This document shows, piece by piece, positions 16,210 to 26,086 of a stretch of 64,000 bases of DNA. The stretch lies in contig JAUIHI010000008.1 in assembly GCA_030432295.1 (NCBI GenBank), positions 154,649 to 218,648 on the forward strand, given 5' to 3'. Every line of letters begins with the position of its first letter. Positions within the stretch are counted from its first letter, which is position 1. The stretch is from Anaerolineae bacterium. GTDB taxonomy: Bacteria; Chloroflexota; Anaerolineae; Caldilineales; Caldilineaceae. A program made the translations under genes and the position numbers. Below the pieces are notes generated by a model. It ran no database searches. It was not told the origin of the DNA and saw only the letters and a program-made list of their open reading frames with translations.

Positions 16210-16500
16210 CGCGTCTATCGTTGACGAAATCATATAGCACCTGTTTTTCAGCACGAGGGGAAGGGAAGATGCCTCCCCCCGGCAACCCACCGGAGCCCTG
16301 GTACACGGTTGCTGCAAGTTGCGTTTGGCTGTTCGTCCCTCTGTCCGCCGGGAATTTTCCCCCGCCCAGACGGTTCGACAGCCCGCAGTTGCAGCAGACC
16401 ACCAACCGGCCCAACGGTACGAATGTTTTGGGTTGTTTGTGTCTGACATTGCAACACCTGCGCCACGCAACGCCCTCCTGCTTTCAGGGGGCGTTTTTTT
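16210..16500 (+). ncRNA. structured RNA of unknown family, 6S-like rod or mtnA leader
   Basis: A promoter-to-terminator unit with no convincing ORF. The central part (16283-16435) folds into a long imperfect rod: CAACCCA 16283-16289 with TGGGTTG 16429-16435; ACCG 16289-16292 with CGGT 16415-16418; CGGTT 16306-16310 with AACCG 16404-16408; GCTGCAA 16311-16317 with TTGCAGC 16389-16395; TGCG 16320-16323 with CGCA 16384-16387; GGCTGT 16327-16332 with ACAGCC 16378-16383. It ends in an intrinsic terminator. A rod with internal bulges recalls 6S RNA. The position just before mtnA and a CCGGCAACCC segment recall methionine-pathway leaders, but I could not fit a known riboswitch consensus. Covariation analysis would decide. 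Confidence 0.5.
16469..16500 (+). terminator. intrinsic terminator of the structured RNA
   Basis: ACGCCCTCCTG / CAGGGGGCGT hairpin with a CTTT loop, followed by seven T. It lies about 100 nt before the mtnA start and could act as an attenuator if the RNA is a leader. Confidence 0.85.
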
Positions 16501-16526
16501 GTGCCGTGAGTTTTTAACCACCAAGA

Positions 16527-16577
16527 CACAAAGGCACGAAGTTAATTTGCTTTTCTTTGTGGCTTCGTGCCTTTGTG
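16527..16577. repeat. inverted repeat, CACAAAGGCACGAAG arms
   Basis: CACAAAGGCACGAAG (16527-16541) and its exact reverse complement (16563-16577). It lies directly before the mtnA ribosome site; repeats of this wording are familiar from other bacterial genomes. Confidence 0.8.
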
Positions 16578-16592
16578 GTAAAGGAGGGTTCC

Positions 16593-17666
16593 ATGCGTAC
16601 AGTCTTTTGGGAAGACGACAAAGTCAAAATGATCGACCAGCGGCTGCTGCCCGGCGAATTTGTCATCGCCGAGTTTGAGACAGTGGAAGGGGTCGCCCGC
16701 AGCATCAACGAAATGTATGTGCGGGGCGCGCCGGCCATCGGCGCCACGGGCGCGTTTGGGATGGCCCTGGCCGCCCAGAACAGCCCGGCCATCGACCGGA
16801 ACAGTCTCCTGGCCGACCTGGCCGCGGCCAAAGAATTGCTGGACGCGGCCCGTCCCACCGCGGTCAACCTGACCTGGGGAACCCGCCGCCTTCTGGAACT
16901 GGCCGAGCGTACGCTTCTGCCCGAACTGGACGATATCCGCTCCGCGCTGCTGGCCGAGGCCCAGGCCCTGGCCGACGAGGATGTGGAGATCAACCGGCGC
17001 ATGGGTTTCAACGGCGCGGCGGTCATCCCGGAAGGGGCGAATCTCCTCCACCACTGCAATACCGGCGCGCTGGCCGCGGTCGATTTTGGCACGGCTTTGG
17101 GCGTGGCCTTCGCCTGCCAGGAGCAGGGCAAGCCGATTCACGTCTGGGTGGACGAGACCCGGCCCCGGCTGCAAGGCGCACGGCTCACTGCCTGGGAGCT
17201 GATGCGGGCCGAGATTCCCATGCATCTGATCGCGGACAACGCTGCGGGCCATTTGATGCGCACGGGCAAAGTGGATGTGGTCATCTTTGGCGCGGACCGG
17301 GTGGCGGCCAACGGCGACGCGGCCAACAAAATCGGCACCTACAAACTGGCGGTGGTGGCACGGGAGAACGGCATCCCCGTCTACTGCGTGGCCCCCACCA
17401 GCACAGTGGACCTGAACCTGGCCCACGGCGACCTGATTCCGATTGAGGAGCGGGGTGCGGAGGAAGTGACCGGCATCGGTGAAAAACTGATTGCCCCCGA
17501 GGGCGTGCCCGTCTACAACCCGGCCTTTGACGTGACCCCCCATCGCTATCTGACCGGCATCGTCACTGAAGAGGGCATCTGCTACCCGCCTTTCACAAAG
17601 AGCCTGGCAGAGGCGGTTGGGAAGGCCCAGGCACGAGTCGAAGAGAATCGAAAAGCTAGAGGATGA
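16593..17666 (+). CDS. mtnA: S-methyl-5-thioribose-1-phosphate isomerase
   Basis: 357 residues. Converts methylthioribose-1-phosphate to methylthioribulose-1-phosphate in methionine salvage. Motifs: [18 protein letters not shown], the catalytic Cys in HHCNTGALA, the catalytic Asp in [12 protein letters not shown], and [15 protein letters not shown]. The ATG at 16593 follows AAGGAGG. The stop codon lies inside the following GATGATGAGATG repeat. First gene of a co-directional cluster with LOG, a PfkB kinase, ahcY and metK, so it serves recycling of SAM by-products. Confidence 0.95.
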   Translation: MRTVFWEDDKVKMIDQRLLPGEFVIAEFETVEGVARSINEMYVRGAPAIGATGAFGMALAAQNSPAIDRNSLLADLAAAKELLDAARPTAVNLTWGTRRLLELAERTLLPELDDIRSALLAEAQALADEDVEINRRMGFNGAAVIPEGANLLHHCNTGALAAVDFGTALGVAFACQEQGKPIHVWVDETRPRLQGARLTAWELMRAEIPMHLIADNAAGHLMRTGKVDVVIFGADRVAANGDAANKIGTYKLAVVARENGIPVYCVAPTSTVDLNLAHGDLIPIEERGAEEVTGIGEKLIAPEGVPVYNPAFDVTPHRYLTGIVTEEGICYPPFTKSLAEAVGKAQARVEENRKARG

Positions 17667-17723
17667 TGAGATGCTGGGATGCTGGGATGATGACGTATTC
17701 CATCATCCCAGCATCTCATCATC
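17662..17723. repeat. inverted repeat, GATGATGAGATGCTGGGATG family
   Basis: The left arm (17662-17681, then a partial duplicate) pairs with CATCATCCCAGCATCTCATC (17701-17720). It supplies the mtnA stop codon. Related units occur at 19873-19925 and inside coding sequence near 6530-6565. Confidence 0.8.
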
Positions 17724-17740
17724 TTTTCCGTAGGGAAAAT

Positions 17741-18334
17741 ATGAACCAATTCTCACACATCTGCGTTTACTGCGGAGCCAGCGATGGCGTCAACGGCGAA
17801 TATCTGGCGGGGGCGTCTGCCTTGGGCGCGGAGATGGCCCGCCGCGGCTTTGGTCTGGTCTACGGGGGCGGCATTGTGGGGCTGATGGGTGCGGTGGCCC
17901 GGGGCGTGGCCGAAAATGGCGGCGCTGTGTACGGGGTGATTCCCACGGCGCTGATGCCGAAGGAAGTCTCTGGCCCGCCCATCGGCACCCTGGAAGTCGT
18001 CGATTCTATGCATATCCGCAAGGCGCGTATGGCCGAACTGGCCGACGCATTCATAGCTCTGCCCGGTGGCTTCGGCACCCTGGAAGAGTTGTTCGAGACG
18101 ATCACCTGGACCCAATTGGGCATCCACCGCAAGCCGATTGGCCTGCTCAATATCGCGGGTTTCTACGATCCGCTGCTGGCGATGATCGAACATTCGATTG
18201 AGCAGGGCTTTGTGCGGGAGAAATACCGCGGACTACTGGTCGCCGAGAGCGACCCGGCTGCCCTGCTGGACAGGCTGGAAGTCCACGAAGCGCCGGACGG
18301 GTTTATGCGTTGGATGGCGAAGGAAGAAGTGTGA
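17741..18334 (+). CDS. LOG family protein (nucleoside-5'-monophosphate phosphoribohydrolase-like)
   Basis: 197 residues from the ATG at 17741. Rossmann-like fold with the LOG signature PGGFGTLEELFE at about residues 108-119 and GGGIVGLMGAVARG. Family members cleave N6-modified AMP or AMP to a base and ribose-5-phosphate. Here it sits between mtnA and an adenosine kinase-like gene, so purine salvage from SAM by-products is a reasonable inference. The upstream hairpin separates it from mtnA by 74 nt. Confidence 0.88.
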   Translation: MNQFSHICVYCGASDGVNGEYLAGASALGAEMARRGFGLVYGGGIVGLMGAVARGVAENGGAVYGVIPTALMPKEVSGPPIGTLEVVDSMHIRKARMAELADAFIALPGGFGTLEELFETITWTQLGIHRKPIGLLNIAGFYDPLLAMIEHSIEQGFVREKYRGLLVAESDPAALLDRLEVHEAPDGFMRWMAKEEV

Positions 18335-18390
18335 ATCGAGGCCGACGGCAGCGGCGGCGTCACGGAAACACGATTGGACGCGCTTTTATT

Positions 18391-18906
18391 AGGACGCTGA
18401 TGAACGCAGAGTAACGCTGATTTTTTTGATTTATCTGCATTTGAGTTTGTCTTGGGCGGTGTAGAAGGATGGCGTACAAACATTCAGAAATTACGAATGT
18501 CATTCTTGGCGCTTTCTACGATGTGTACAACTATTTCGGCTACGGCTTTCTGGAGAAGGTCTACCGGAAAGCAATGGTTTTGGAAATCAGAAGACTCGGC
18601 CTGTTTGTGGCCGATGAAGTACAAATTCCTGTCTATTATCACGGAGCGCTGATCGCAGACTATTACGCCGACTTAATTGTAGCTGATAAAGTGATTGTCG
18701 AACTGAAAGCTGTGAATGGCCTTTTGGACGAACACGAAGCTCAATTACTCAACTATCTGCGCGCAACTACTTATGAGGTCGGTCTGCTGCTTAACTTCGG
18801 ACCCAAACCAATCCATTTTCGCAAAGCCTACGATAACAGTCGCAAAGGCGCGATGAAGTGGCAAAACCAATCTTAATCAGCGTTTATCCGCGTTCATCAG
18901 CGTCCT
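18391..18906 (+). mobile_element. TIR-flanked unit carrying a GxxExxY gene (putative mobile element)
   Basis: Terminal inverted repeats of 32 bp, AGGACGCTGATGAACGC... at 18391-18422 and its complement at 18875-18906, match at 29 of 32 positions by eye. The unit is 516 bp and contains only the GxxExxY gene. It interrupts the otherwise co-directional methyl-cycle cluster. No clear target-site duplication was found. Gene-less copies of similar repeats occur at 46704-46757 and in degenerate form near 10306, 30445 and 41664. Confidence 0.6.
18469..18876 (+). CDS. GxxExxY protein
   Basis: 135 residues. The defining motif is GFLEKVY (G-x-x-E-x-x-Y). Further on are [21 protein letters not shown] (D...E-x-K, a PD-(D/E)xK-nuclease-like core) and the C-terminal [16 protein letters not shown]. 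The family is widespread and uncharacterised. Base composition is visibly more A+T-rich than its neighbours, consistent with acquisition. The stop codon overlaps the right terminal inverted repeat. The function may be nucleic acid cleavage, inferred only from the nuclease-like core. Confidence 0.85.
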   Translation: MAYKHSEITNVILGAFYDVYNYFGYGFLEKVYRKAMVLEIRRLGLFVADEVQIPVYYHGALIADYYADLIVADKVIVELKAVNGLLDEHEAQLLNYLRATTYEVGLLLNFGPKPIHFRKAYDNSRKGAMKWQNQS

Positions 18907-18925
18907 ACTTTTCTTTGAGGTGTTT

Positions 18926-19885
18926 ATGTCTATTGTTGTGACCGGTTCGATTGCCTATGACTATCTGATGAGCTTCCCCGGCAAGTTCACGGACCAGATT
19001 GTGCCAGACAAACTGGCTCGGCTGAGTGTCAGCTTTCTTGTAGACGAGATGACCAAGCATCGGGGCGGGGTGGCTCCCAACATCGCCTATTCCATGCGGC
19101 TGCTGGGCGGCGACCCGATTATCCTGGGCACAGTCGGCCAGGACTTTGGCGACTATCGGGCCTGGCTGGAGGAGAACGGCATCCGCACAGACCAGATTGT
19201 TGTCATCCCGGAGAAGTTCACGGCCAGCTTCTTTGTCAATACAGATGTGGAGCAGAATCAGATCGCCAGCTTCTACACCGGCGCGATGGCCGACTCCAAA
19301 GACGTTTCCCTGGCCAGCCGTGGACTGACCGACGCGGATGTGGTGATTATCAGCCCCAACGACCCGGCGGCGATGCTCAACTACGCCCAGGAGTGCCGCA
19401 CCCTCGGCATCCCCTTCGCCTATGATCCCAGCCAGCAGACGGCCCGGCTCAGCGGCGAGGACCTGCGCGGCAGCATTCCCGGCGCGGCCTATCTGATGGT
19501 CAACGACTACGAACTGGCCGTCATTCAGGAAAAGACCGGCTGGGACCTGGCCCGCATCCGCACCGAAGTGGATACGCTGATCGTCACCGAAGGCGAGAAG
19601 GGCAGTGTCATCTACCGGGGAACGACTGTGACCCGCATCCCGATTGCGCCGCCCAGCCACGTGGCCGAGCCGACCGGCGCGGGGGACGCCTACCGGGGTG
19701 GCTTCTTTGCGGCCCTCAGTGCGGGGCTGCCGGTGGAAGTCTGCGGACGGGTCGGCGCGCTGTGCAGCACGTATGTGTTGGAGCAGGTGGGTACGTCGAA
19801 TCACCGGTTTTCGGTAGGGGAGTTTGTGAAGCGGTATGAGAGTGCGTTTGGGGTTGAACCAGCCCTACAAAGGATGATGAGATAA
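18926..19885 (+). CDS. PfkB-family carbohydrate kinase, probable adenosine kinase
   Basis: 319 residues. N-terminal [18 protein letters not shown] and [16 protein letters not shown] are substrate and ribose binding. The C-terminal PfkB signature [16 protein letters not shown] carries the catalytic Asp. The ATG at 18926 is chosen over a GTG six nt upstream because GAGG is well placed. Bacterial proteins of this subgroup beside ahcY usually phosphorylate adenosine, which removes the product of SAH hydrolase; ribokinase activity is the alternative. Located between the GxxExxY unit and a GNAT gene. Confidence 0.85.
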   Translation: MSIVVTGSIAYDYLMSFPGKFTDQIVPDKLARLSVSFLVDEMTKHRGGVAPNIAYSMRLLGGDPIILGTVGQDFGDYRAWLEENGIRTDQIVVIPEKFTASFFVNTDVEQNQIASFYTGAMADSKDVSLASRGLTDADVVIISPNDPAAMLNYAQECRTLGIPFAYDPSQQTARLSGEDLRGSIPGAAYLMVNDYELAVIQEKTGWDLARIRTEVDTLIVTEGEKGSVIYRGTTVTRIPIAPPSHVAEPTGAGDAYRGGFFAALSAGLPVEVCGRVGALCSTYVLEQVGTSNHRFSVGEFVKRYESAFGVEPALQRMMR

Positions 19886-19889
19886 TGAG

Positions 19890-20672
19890 ATGATGAACGC
19901 CCCAGCATCGCATCATCCCAGCATCTCCCGTCTGCGCGAAATCATGCGGGTCGATCCGGTCTGGTCCGCCTACGCCCTGGCCGACCTGCGGGAAGATCTG
20001 CTGCCCTATTGCCGTTGGACGGTGGCGGGCGACGGGCTGGCGCTGATCTTCACCGGGCTGGAGCCGCCGATTCTGTTGACCGTCGGCCCGCCAGAAGATG
20101 TGGCCGAGGCACTAGCGGGGGCAAAACTGCCAGAGGAAGTCTATTTGAGCGTGCGCCACGAGCATCTGCCCGCCATCGAGGGCTGGTACGACGCAAGCGA
20201 GCACCGGGTGATGGTTCGTATGGCGTTGGGCGAGGAGGTCAGCCTGCCGCCCGTGGAGCAGCCCTTGACCCGTCTCCTGCTCGCAGACGTGCCGCGGGTG
20301 GAAGCGCTGATCGCCCAGGGTGGTCCCTATGCGCCGGATGGATTCGCGCCCTATCAGGTGGAAGACGGATTTTTCTTCGGTGTGGAGGATAACTCCGGCG
20401 GGCTGGCTGCCATCGGCGGAACCCACATTCTCAACTACGCGGAGGGCGTGGCGGCCATCGGAAATGTCTACACCCGTTCTGACTGCCGGGGCAAAGGCTA
20501 TGCCCGAGCCATCACCACCGAGCTTGTATCCCAGTTGCGGGCCGCGGGCCTGCCGTTGCTTGTGTTGAATGTGAACAGCGAAAATCAGATCGCCCGGAAG
20601 TTGTACGATTCGTTGGGCTTTGTGGAACACTGTTCATTTGTAGAAGGAAGTGTAAGAAAGCGTAGTGCGTAG
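19890..20672 (+). CDS. GNAT-family N-acetyltransferase (two-part)
   Basis: 260 residues. The N-terminal half is an acyltransferase-like region without clear motifs. The C-terminal GNAT fold has IGNVYTRSDCRGKGYARAITTELVSQL (R/Q-x-x-G-x-G/A site) and ARKLYDSLGFVE. The proposed start and first 12 residues (MMNAPASHHPSIS) lie within a GATGATGAGATG repeat; translation may instead start at the ATG near 19944. Substrate unknown. It is 4 nt after the kinase gene, so co-transcribed with it. Confidence 0.75.
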   Translation: MMNAPASHHPSISRLREIMRVDPVWSAYALADLREDLLPYCRWTVAGDGLALIFTGLEPPILLTVGPPEDVAEALAGAKLPEEVYLSVRHEHLPAIEGWYDASEHRVMVRMALGEEVSLPPVEQPLTRLLLADVPRVEALIAQGGPYAPDGFAPYQVEDGFFFGVEDNSGGLAAIGGTHILNYAEGVAAIGNVYTRSDCRGKGYARAITTELVSQLRAAGLPLLVLNVNSENQIARKLYDSLGFVEHCSFVEGSVRKRSA

Positions 20673-20732
20673 TACGTGGACTGGCAGTGATGAGGAATCT
20701 GTATTCACTGAATTGGAAATGATGAAATGTGA

Positions 20733-22133
<1,401 letters not shown>

Positions 22134-22139
22134 AATTTG

Positions 22140-22196
22140 CTGCGTGCTGCGTACTACGTGAAATGGGTCCCATTTCACGTAGTACGCAGCACGCAG
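22140..22196. repeat. 57-nt near-perfect palindrome between ahcY and metK
   Basis: 28-bp arms (22140-22167 and 22169-22196) are exact reverse complements around one T. The arms start CTGCGTGCTGCGTACTACG and share GCAGCACGCAG wording with tracts at 6889, 20790 and 37640. No T-run follows. Confidence 0.9.
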
Positions 22197-22249
22197 TTGA
22201 CAGAAGAAATCATCCGCTATTTGCGCTACTTTCCCTACGGAGGAATCCA

Positions 22250-23485
22250 ATGAGCACAACCTTCATGACCTCCCCGTCCCTGCTCTTTACCAGCGAGTCG
22301 GTGACGGAAGGCCACCCGGATAAGATGTGCGACCAGATCAGCGATGCTGTGCTGGACGCGATTTTCGAGCAGGACCCCAACGCCCGCGTCGCCTGCGAGA
22401 CAGCCATCAAGACCGGCTTTGTGATGCTGCTGGGCGAGATTACCACCACCGCCTATGTGGATATGGACAGTCTGGTGCGCCAGGTGGTCAAGGACATCGG
22501 CTTTGACGCCAGCGACAAGGGCTTCGACGGCAACACCTGCGGCGTGCAGGTGGCTGTGGCTTCCCAAAGCCCGGACATTGCGATGGGCGTGGACCGGGCC
22601 GCCGAGTACAAAGTGGGCAGCCTGGATATGGAGGACGACGAGATCGAGGCTGTGGGTGCGGGCGATCAGGGCATGATGTTTGGCTTTGCCTGCAACGAAA
22701 CTGCAACCCTTATGCCCATGCCCATCTACCTGGCCCACAAACTGGCCCGCCGCCTCACCGAAGTCCGCAAGCAGGGCATTCTCCCCTGGCTGCGTCCCGA
22801 TGGAAAATCCCAGGTCACAATCGAATACGCCTATGGCAAGCCTAAGCGGGTGCATACGGTTCTCATCAGCACCCAGCACTCGCCGGAGATCAGCCAGGAC
22901 GAGATTCGCCGGGAGATCATCGAAAAAGTGATCGATCCGGTCCTGCCCGCCGAAATGGTGGACAAAGACCTGCTCATTTACGTCAATCCCACTGGCCGAT
23001 TTGTGGTCGGCGGGCCAATGGGCGACGCGGGGCTGACCGGGCGCAAAATTATTGTGGACACCTACGGCGGAATGGGCCGTCACGGCGGCGGCGCGTTCAG
23101 CGGCAAGGACTGCACCAAAGTGGACCGCAGCGCGGCCTACGCGGCGCGCTGGGTTGCCAAAAATGTGGTGGCTGCGGGTCTGGCCGACCGCTGCGAAATC
23201 CAGCTTGCCTATGCCATCGGTGTGGCCCGCCCGTTGAGCATAAATGTGGAGACCTTCGGCACAGGCACCATCAACGACGAGCGCATTGCCGAGCTGATCG
23301 GCCAGCACTTCGACCTGCGCCCTGGCGCGATCATCCACGACCTGGACCTGCGCCGCCCCATCTACCGGCAGACAGCCGCCTACGGCCACTTTGGCCGGGA
23401 CGACATCAGCCTGCCCTGGGAAGATACGGGCCGGGCTGCTGGGCTGCGCCAGGCCGCTGGTATCAGCGAGAAAACAGCCGCGTAA
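22250..23485 (+). CDS. metK: S-adenosylmethionine synthetase
   Basis: 411 residues. Makes SAM from methionine and ATP. Motifs: [37 protein letters not shown] (methionine/ATP loop), P-loop-like [21 protein letters not shown]. The ATG at 22250 follows GGAGGA. It closes the methyl-cycle cluster and is followed by an intrinsic terminator. Confidence 0.97.
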   Translation: MSTTFMTSPSLLFTSESVTEGHPDKMCDQISDAVLDAIFEQDPNARVACETAIKTGFVMLLGEITTTAYVDMDSLVRQVVKDIGFDASDKGFDGNTCGVQVAVASQSPDIAMGVDRAAEYKVGSLDMEDDEIEAVGAGDQGMMFGFACNETATLMPMPIYLAHKLARRLTEVRKQGILPWLRPDGKSQVTIEYAYGKPKRVHTVLISTQHSPEISQDEIRREIIEKVIDPVLPAEMVDKDLLIYVNPTGRFVVGGPMGDAGLTGRKIIVDTYGGMGRHGGGAFSGKDCTKVDRSAAYAARWVAKNVVAAGLADRCEIQLAYAIGVARPLSINVETFGTGTINDERIAELIGQHFDLRPGAIIHDLDLRRPIYRQTAAYGHFGRDDISLPWEDTGRAAGLRQAAGISEKTAA

Positions 23486-23515
23486 TTGCCCCGACTTCTG
23501 TCAGGATAAAAGAAC

Positions 23516-23555
23516 GGGATGGGGCGCTCGTTTGATAGGCCCCATCCCATTTTCC
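23516..23555 (+). terminator. intrinsic terminator after metK
   Basis: GGGATGGGGC (23516-23525) pairs with GCCCCATCCC (23539-23548), followed by ATTTT. Confidence 0.75.
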
Positions 23556-23599
23556 CATTCCTCCTTCCATTCCAACCCATTCAATCAGGTGTATTTCCA

Positions 23600-25873
23600 A
23601 TGCTTCGACGACTCCTCCCCCTGTCGTGGACAATTTTGCTTTTCCTGCTTATAGCCTTGTTTCTGGCCTCTTCGCCCCGCGCAGCCTGGGCTGAACCGGC
23701 AACGGAGCCATCCCAGACAGACATCCGTTCCACAGGCGCTCTTTCCAGCACCCTTTTTCTCCCCACCCTTTTTGGCAAGCAGGCGCTGGTGGTGGAGATG
23801 ACACCGGAAGAACGTATGGCGGCTATCGATGCCATCGGCCAGGTGATCGACAGCGCGCTCCCCGCGGCGGACACCCCGACCGATCAGCGAGATTTGGCAG
23901 CCGAAGTGGAGCAGTTGGCCATCGATGTGCTGGCCCTGCCCCAGGTTGTCACAACGTATGTGAGTACCGTCACCCTGACCGTCAACGCGGTGTTGACTGA
24001 CGGGCTGACAATTGCCATTGTCAACAACCGTCCCCCCGAATCTACTGTTGTCACAACCACTGCCACAACCAGTGCCACAACGCAGAACGCAGCGCTGGCC
24101 GACGCCTCCCCGTCTGTTCAAATGCGCCAGATGCTGGCCCGACAAGCGAATGCAACCGGGCTGCCCGGCTCGGATCGAGCGGTCTCGGTGGCCTTTGACG
24201 GAGGCGGCGCGGTCGCGGCCCAGGTGGGGCAACTCCTGCAAGAGAGCGGTTACAACGTTCTCAGCCTGGGGGCCAGCCTGGAAGATATGCGCAAGTACAA
24301 AGATCTGGGCGCGCTCTATCTGGACACCCACGGCGTCTCCTTTCTGCGCGTCACAGGCTATACGCTCAACGAAGAGGGCTATGTGGTGCCAACCCTCACC
24401 GAAGGCATCTATGCCATCCAGACATCTTCCCAGGTCGAGGGAAAACTCCTCTCGATGCCAGCCAACCGGGAAGACCTGCGCCAGGGACGGCTTGCGATTG
24501 CCTGGGTGCAGGACAAAAATGGATGGAGTGCCAAAATCGCCATCACCCAACGCTTTATCGACACCTATTGGAGCTTCAGCAATGGCGTTGTGATGCTCCA
24601 CGCCTGCTTCAGCGGCTCTGGGCCTTTCAAACCCTATGAGCAGTGCAAGGGAATCTGCCAGGCAGGCCAGCCCGGTGTGTTGGACCCAACCCCTTTCCAG
24701 CAGGCTATCATCAACAGCGATGCCCGCTTGCTGGTCGGTTTCAACAACTTCACCAACGCGGATGTGGGCATAAAGAGCATCCTCTTCTTCTGGGATCGAT
24801 TGCTGGGGCGCAATACCCAACAGCCACCCACACCGCCCGCTCGCCCCTTTGACTGGAGCCAGGTGAGCGAGGAGATGAAGACCAGGAACCTGCTCACCTT
24901 TCGCGTGCCAGCGTATGTGCTTGGCCCCCTGGGCTTCGGCGGGAATGACGTCTCCCTCGCCTTTTTCTTCAACAACGCGCCCCACGGCGCCGCTCCCAGC
25001 ATCAAACGGCTGGTGGTGCAGGACGACGCCGCGGCGACTCAGGGCGAAGTCGAACTGCACGGCGTCTTTCCGGTCACGGCGGGCAGTGTCACTGTGGACA
25101 GCCAGCCCGCGTCCATCAAAAGCTGGGGTGCAGAGAAGATCGTCATCAACACCCCTTTCAGCAGCAATGGCGCGGCCGGCGCAGTGGTGGTGAAGGGACC
25201 GGGCAATGTCAAGAGCAATCCTGTGCCTCTGACCGAATGGACAGGCACAGTCACCTACAGTGTTGTTCCCGGCCATGGCAATCTGCGGGCCGCTTCCACC
25301 CTCACCGCCCGCTTCCGGGCCGATCTCCATCCCTACCGGGAGACGCTTGCCAGTGAGCCTGTGCAAACACCGGTTACAACCTATCTTTCCGGCGCGTCCA
25401 CTGGCACCACCAGCGGTTCCGGCAGCTACACTGATGATGGCGTCACATCTGTCTGGTCTGCCGGTGGTGCGATGGACCTCTACAGCAAAACAGCTATCGA
25501 CACCTTTGCATCCAGCCCGTCCCCCCGGACAGCCGTCGATGTAAGCGGCAGCGGCGGCATCTATGGCGGGCGTGTGACGCTGGATGGCGACAAACGAAGT
25601 GGAGAACTCTGCCTGGCCCTGCAAGGCAGCTACCAGCAAACTATCACCGGCGACGGCCAAACACATACCCTTCCTGGCCTAATCCTCCTGCCCGGCCCAG
25701 ATGGGTTGGCTGACAGGCGATTGGGCTTCCTGGAATGTTTCAGTCTGACAATGAACAGCGACTATTCCCTGGCATCGGGGAGCCGCCAAGTGGTGATAGA
25801 CGGAGTGATCTTTCGGATGGAGTGGAGTCGGTTCGAGCCTGTCAACCCACCCAGCGCCGACGATCCCAGCTAA
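23600..25873 (+). CDS. secreted clan-CD (caspase-fold-like) peptidase candidate
   Basis: 757 residues with an N-terminal signal peptide (LLPLSWTILLFLLIALFLASSPRAAWA). Residues about 195-400 show the clan CD arrangement: a hydrophobic strand ending in His-Gly (LYLDTHG, His244) and, about 90 residues later, a strand ending in Cys (VVMLHACFSG, Cys336). This is the dyad pattern of caspases, gingipains and CHAT proteins. A TIG/IPT-like beta domain (about residues 470-540) and a C-terminal beta-rich region follow. The substrate is unknown. It follows the metK terminator and so is probably transcribed alone. An inactive homologue cannot be excluded because the fold assignment rests on motifs. Confidence 0.6.
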   Translation: MLRRLLPLSWTILLFLLIALFLASSPRAAWAEPATEPSQTDIRSTGALSSTLFLPTLFGKQALVVEMTPEERMAAIDAIGQVIDSALPAADTPTDQRDLAAEVEQLAIDVLALPQVVTTYVSTVTLTVNAVLTDGLTIAIVNNRPPESTVVTTTATTSATTQNAALADASPSVQMRQMLARQANATGLPGSDRAVSVAFDGGGAVAAQVGQLLQESGYNVLSLGASLEDMRKYKDLGALYLDTHGVSFLRVTGYTLNEEGYVVPTLTEGIYAIQTSSQVEGKLLSMPANREDLRQGRLAIAWVQDKNGWSAKIAITQRFIDTYWSFSNGVVMLHACFSGSGPFKPYEQCKGICQAGQPGVLDPTPFQQAIINSDARLLVGFNNFTNADVGIKSILFFWDRLLGRNTQQPPTPPARPFDWSQVSEEMKTRNLLTFRVPAYVLGPLGFGGNDVSLAFFFNNAPHGAAPSIKRLVVQDDAAATQGEVELHGVFPVTAGSVTVDSQPASIKSWGAEKIVINTPFSSNGAAGAVVVKGPGNVKSNPVPLTEWTGTVTYSVVPGHGNLRAASTLTARFRADLHPYRETLASEPVQTPVTTYLSGASTGTTSGSGSYTDDGVTSVWSAGGAMDLYSKTAIDTFASSPSPRTAVDVSGSGGIYGGRVTLDGDKRSGELCLALQGSYQQTITGDGQTHTLPGLILLPGPDGLADRRLGFLECFSLTMNSDYSLASGSRQVVIDGVIFRMEWSRFEPVNPPSADDPS

Positions 25874-25915
25874 AACGCCACCGGCTGAGCGCTAGGGCAG
25901 AATAGTTTTCAAGCA

Positions 25916-25952
25916 AAAGGCGGGCGGCTCACACGGGTCGCCCGCCTTTGTA
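25916..25952 (+). terminator. probable terminator after the caspase-like gene
   Basis: AAAGGCGGGCG (25916-25926) pairs with CGCCCGCCTTT (25939-25949); the 11-bp stem ends in TTT. Confidence 0.7.
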
Positions 25953-26086
25953 TCGGGCGTTGAAGCATCTTTTCCAGCCAAATCCAAGACAAAATTAGCG
26001 CGTAGATCAGCCGGGGAACTTTCGACACGCCTTGCAGCGGGGTATAATAGGCCTATCGATGGCTGTATTCTCACGGAGAGTATCTG

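Noticed and set aside
16260..16330. SAM-I or SAM-IV riboswitch before mtnA
   Set aside because: A CCGGCAACC segment is present, but the conserved SAM-I core and helix order could not be placed; only a generic structured RNA is supported.
23585..25666. 693-codon minus-strand ORF over the caspase-like gene
   Set aside because: The plus strand has a signal peptide and recognisable motifs; the antisense frame has no family resemblance.
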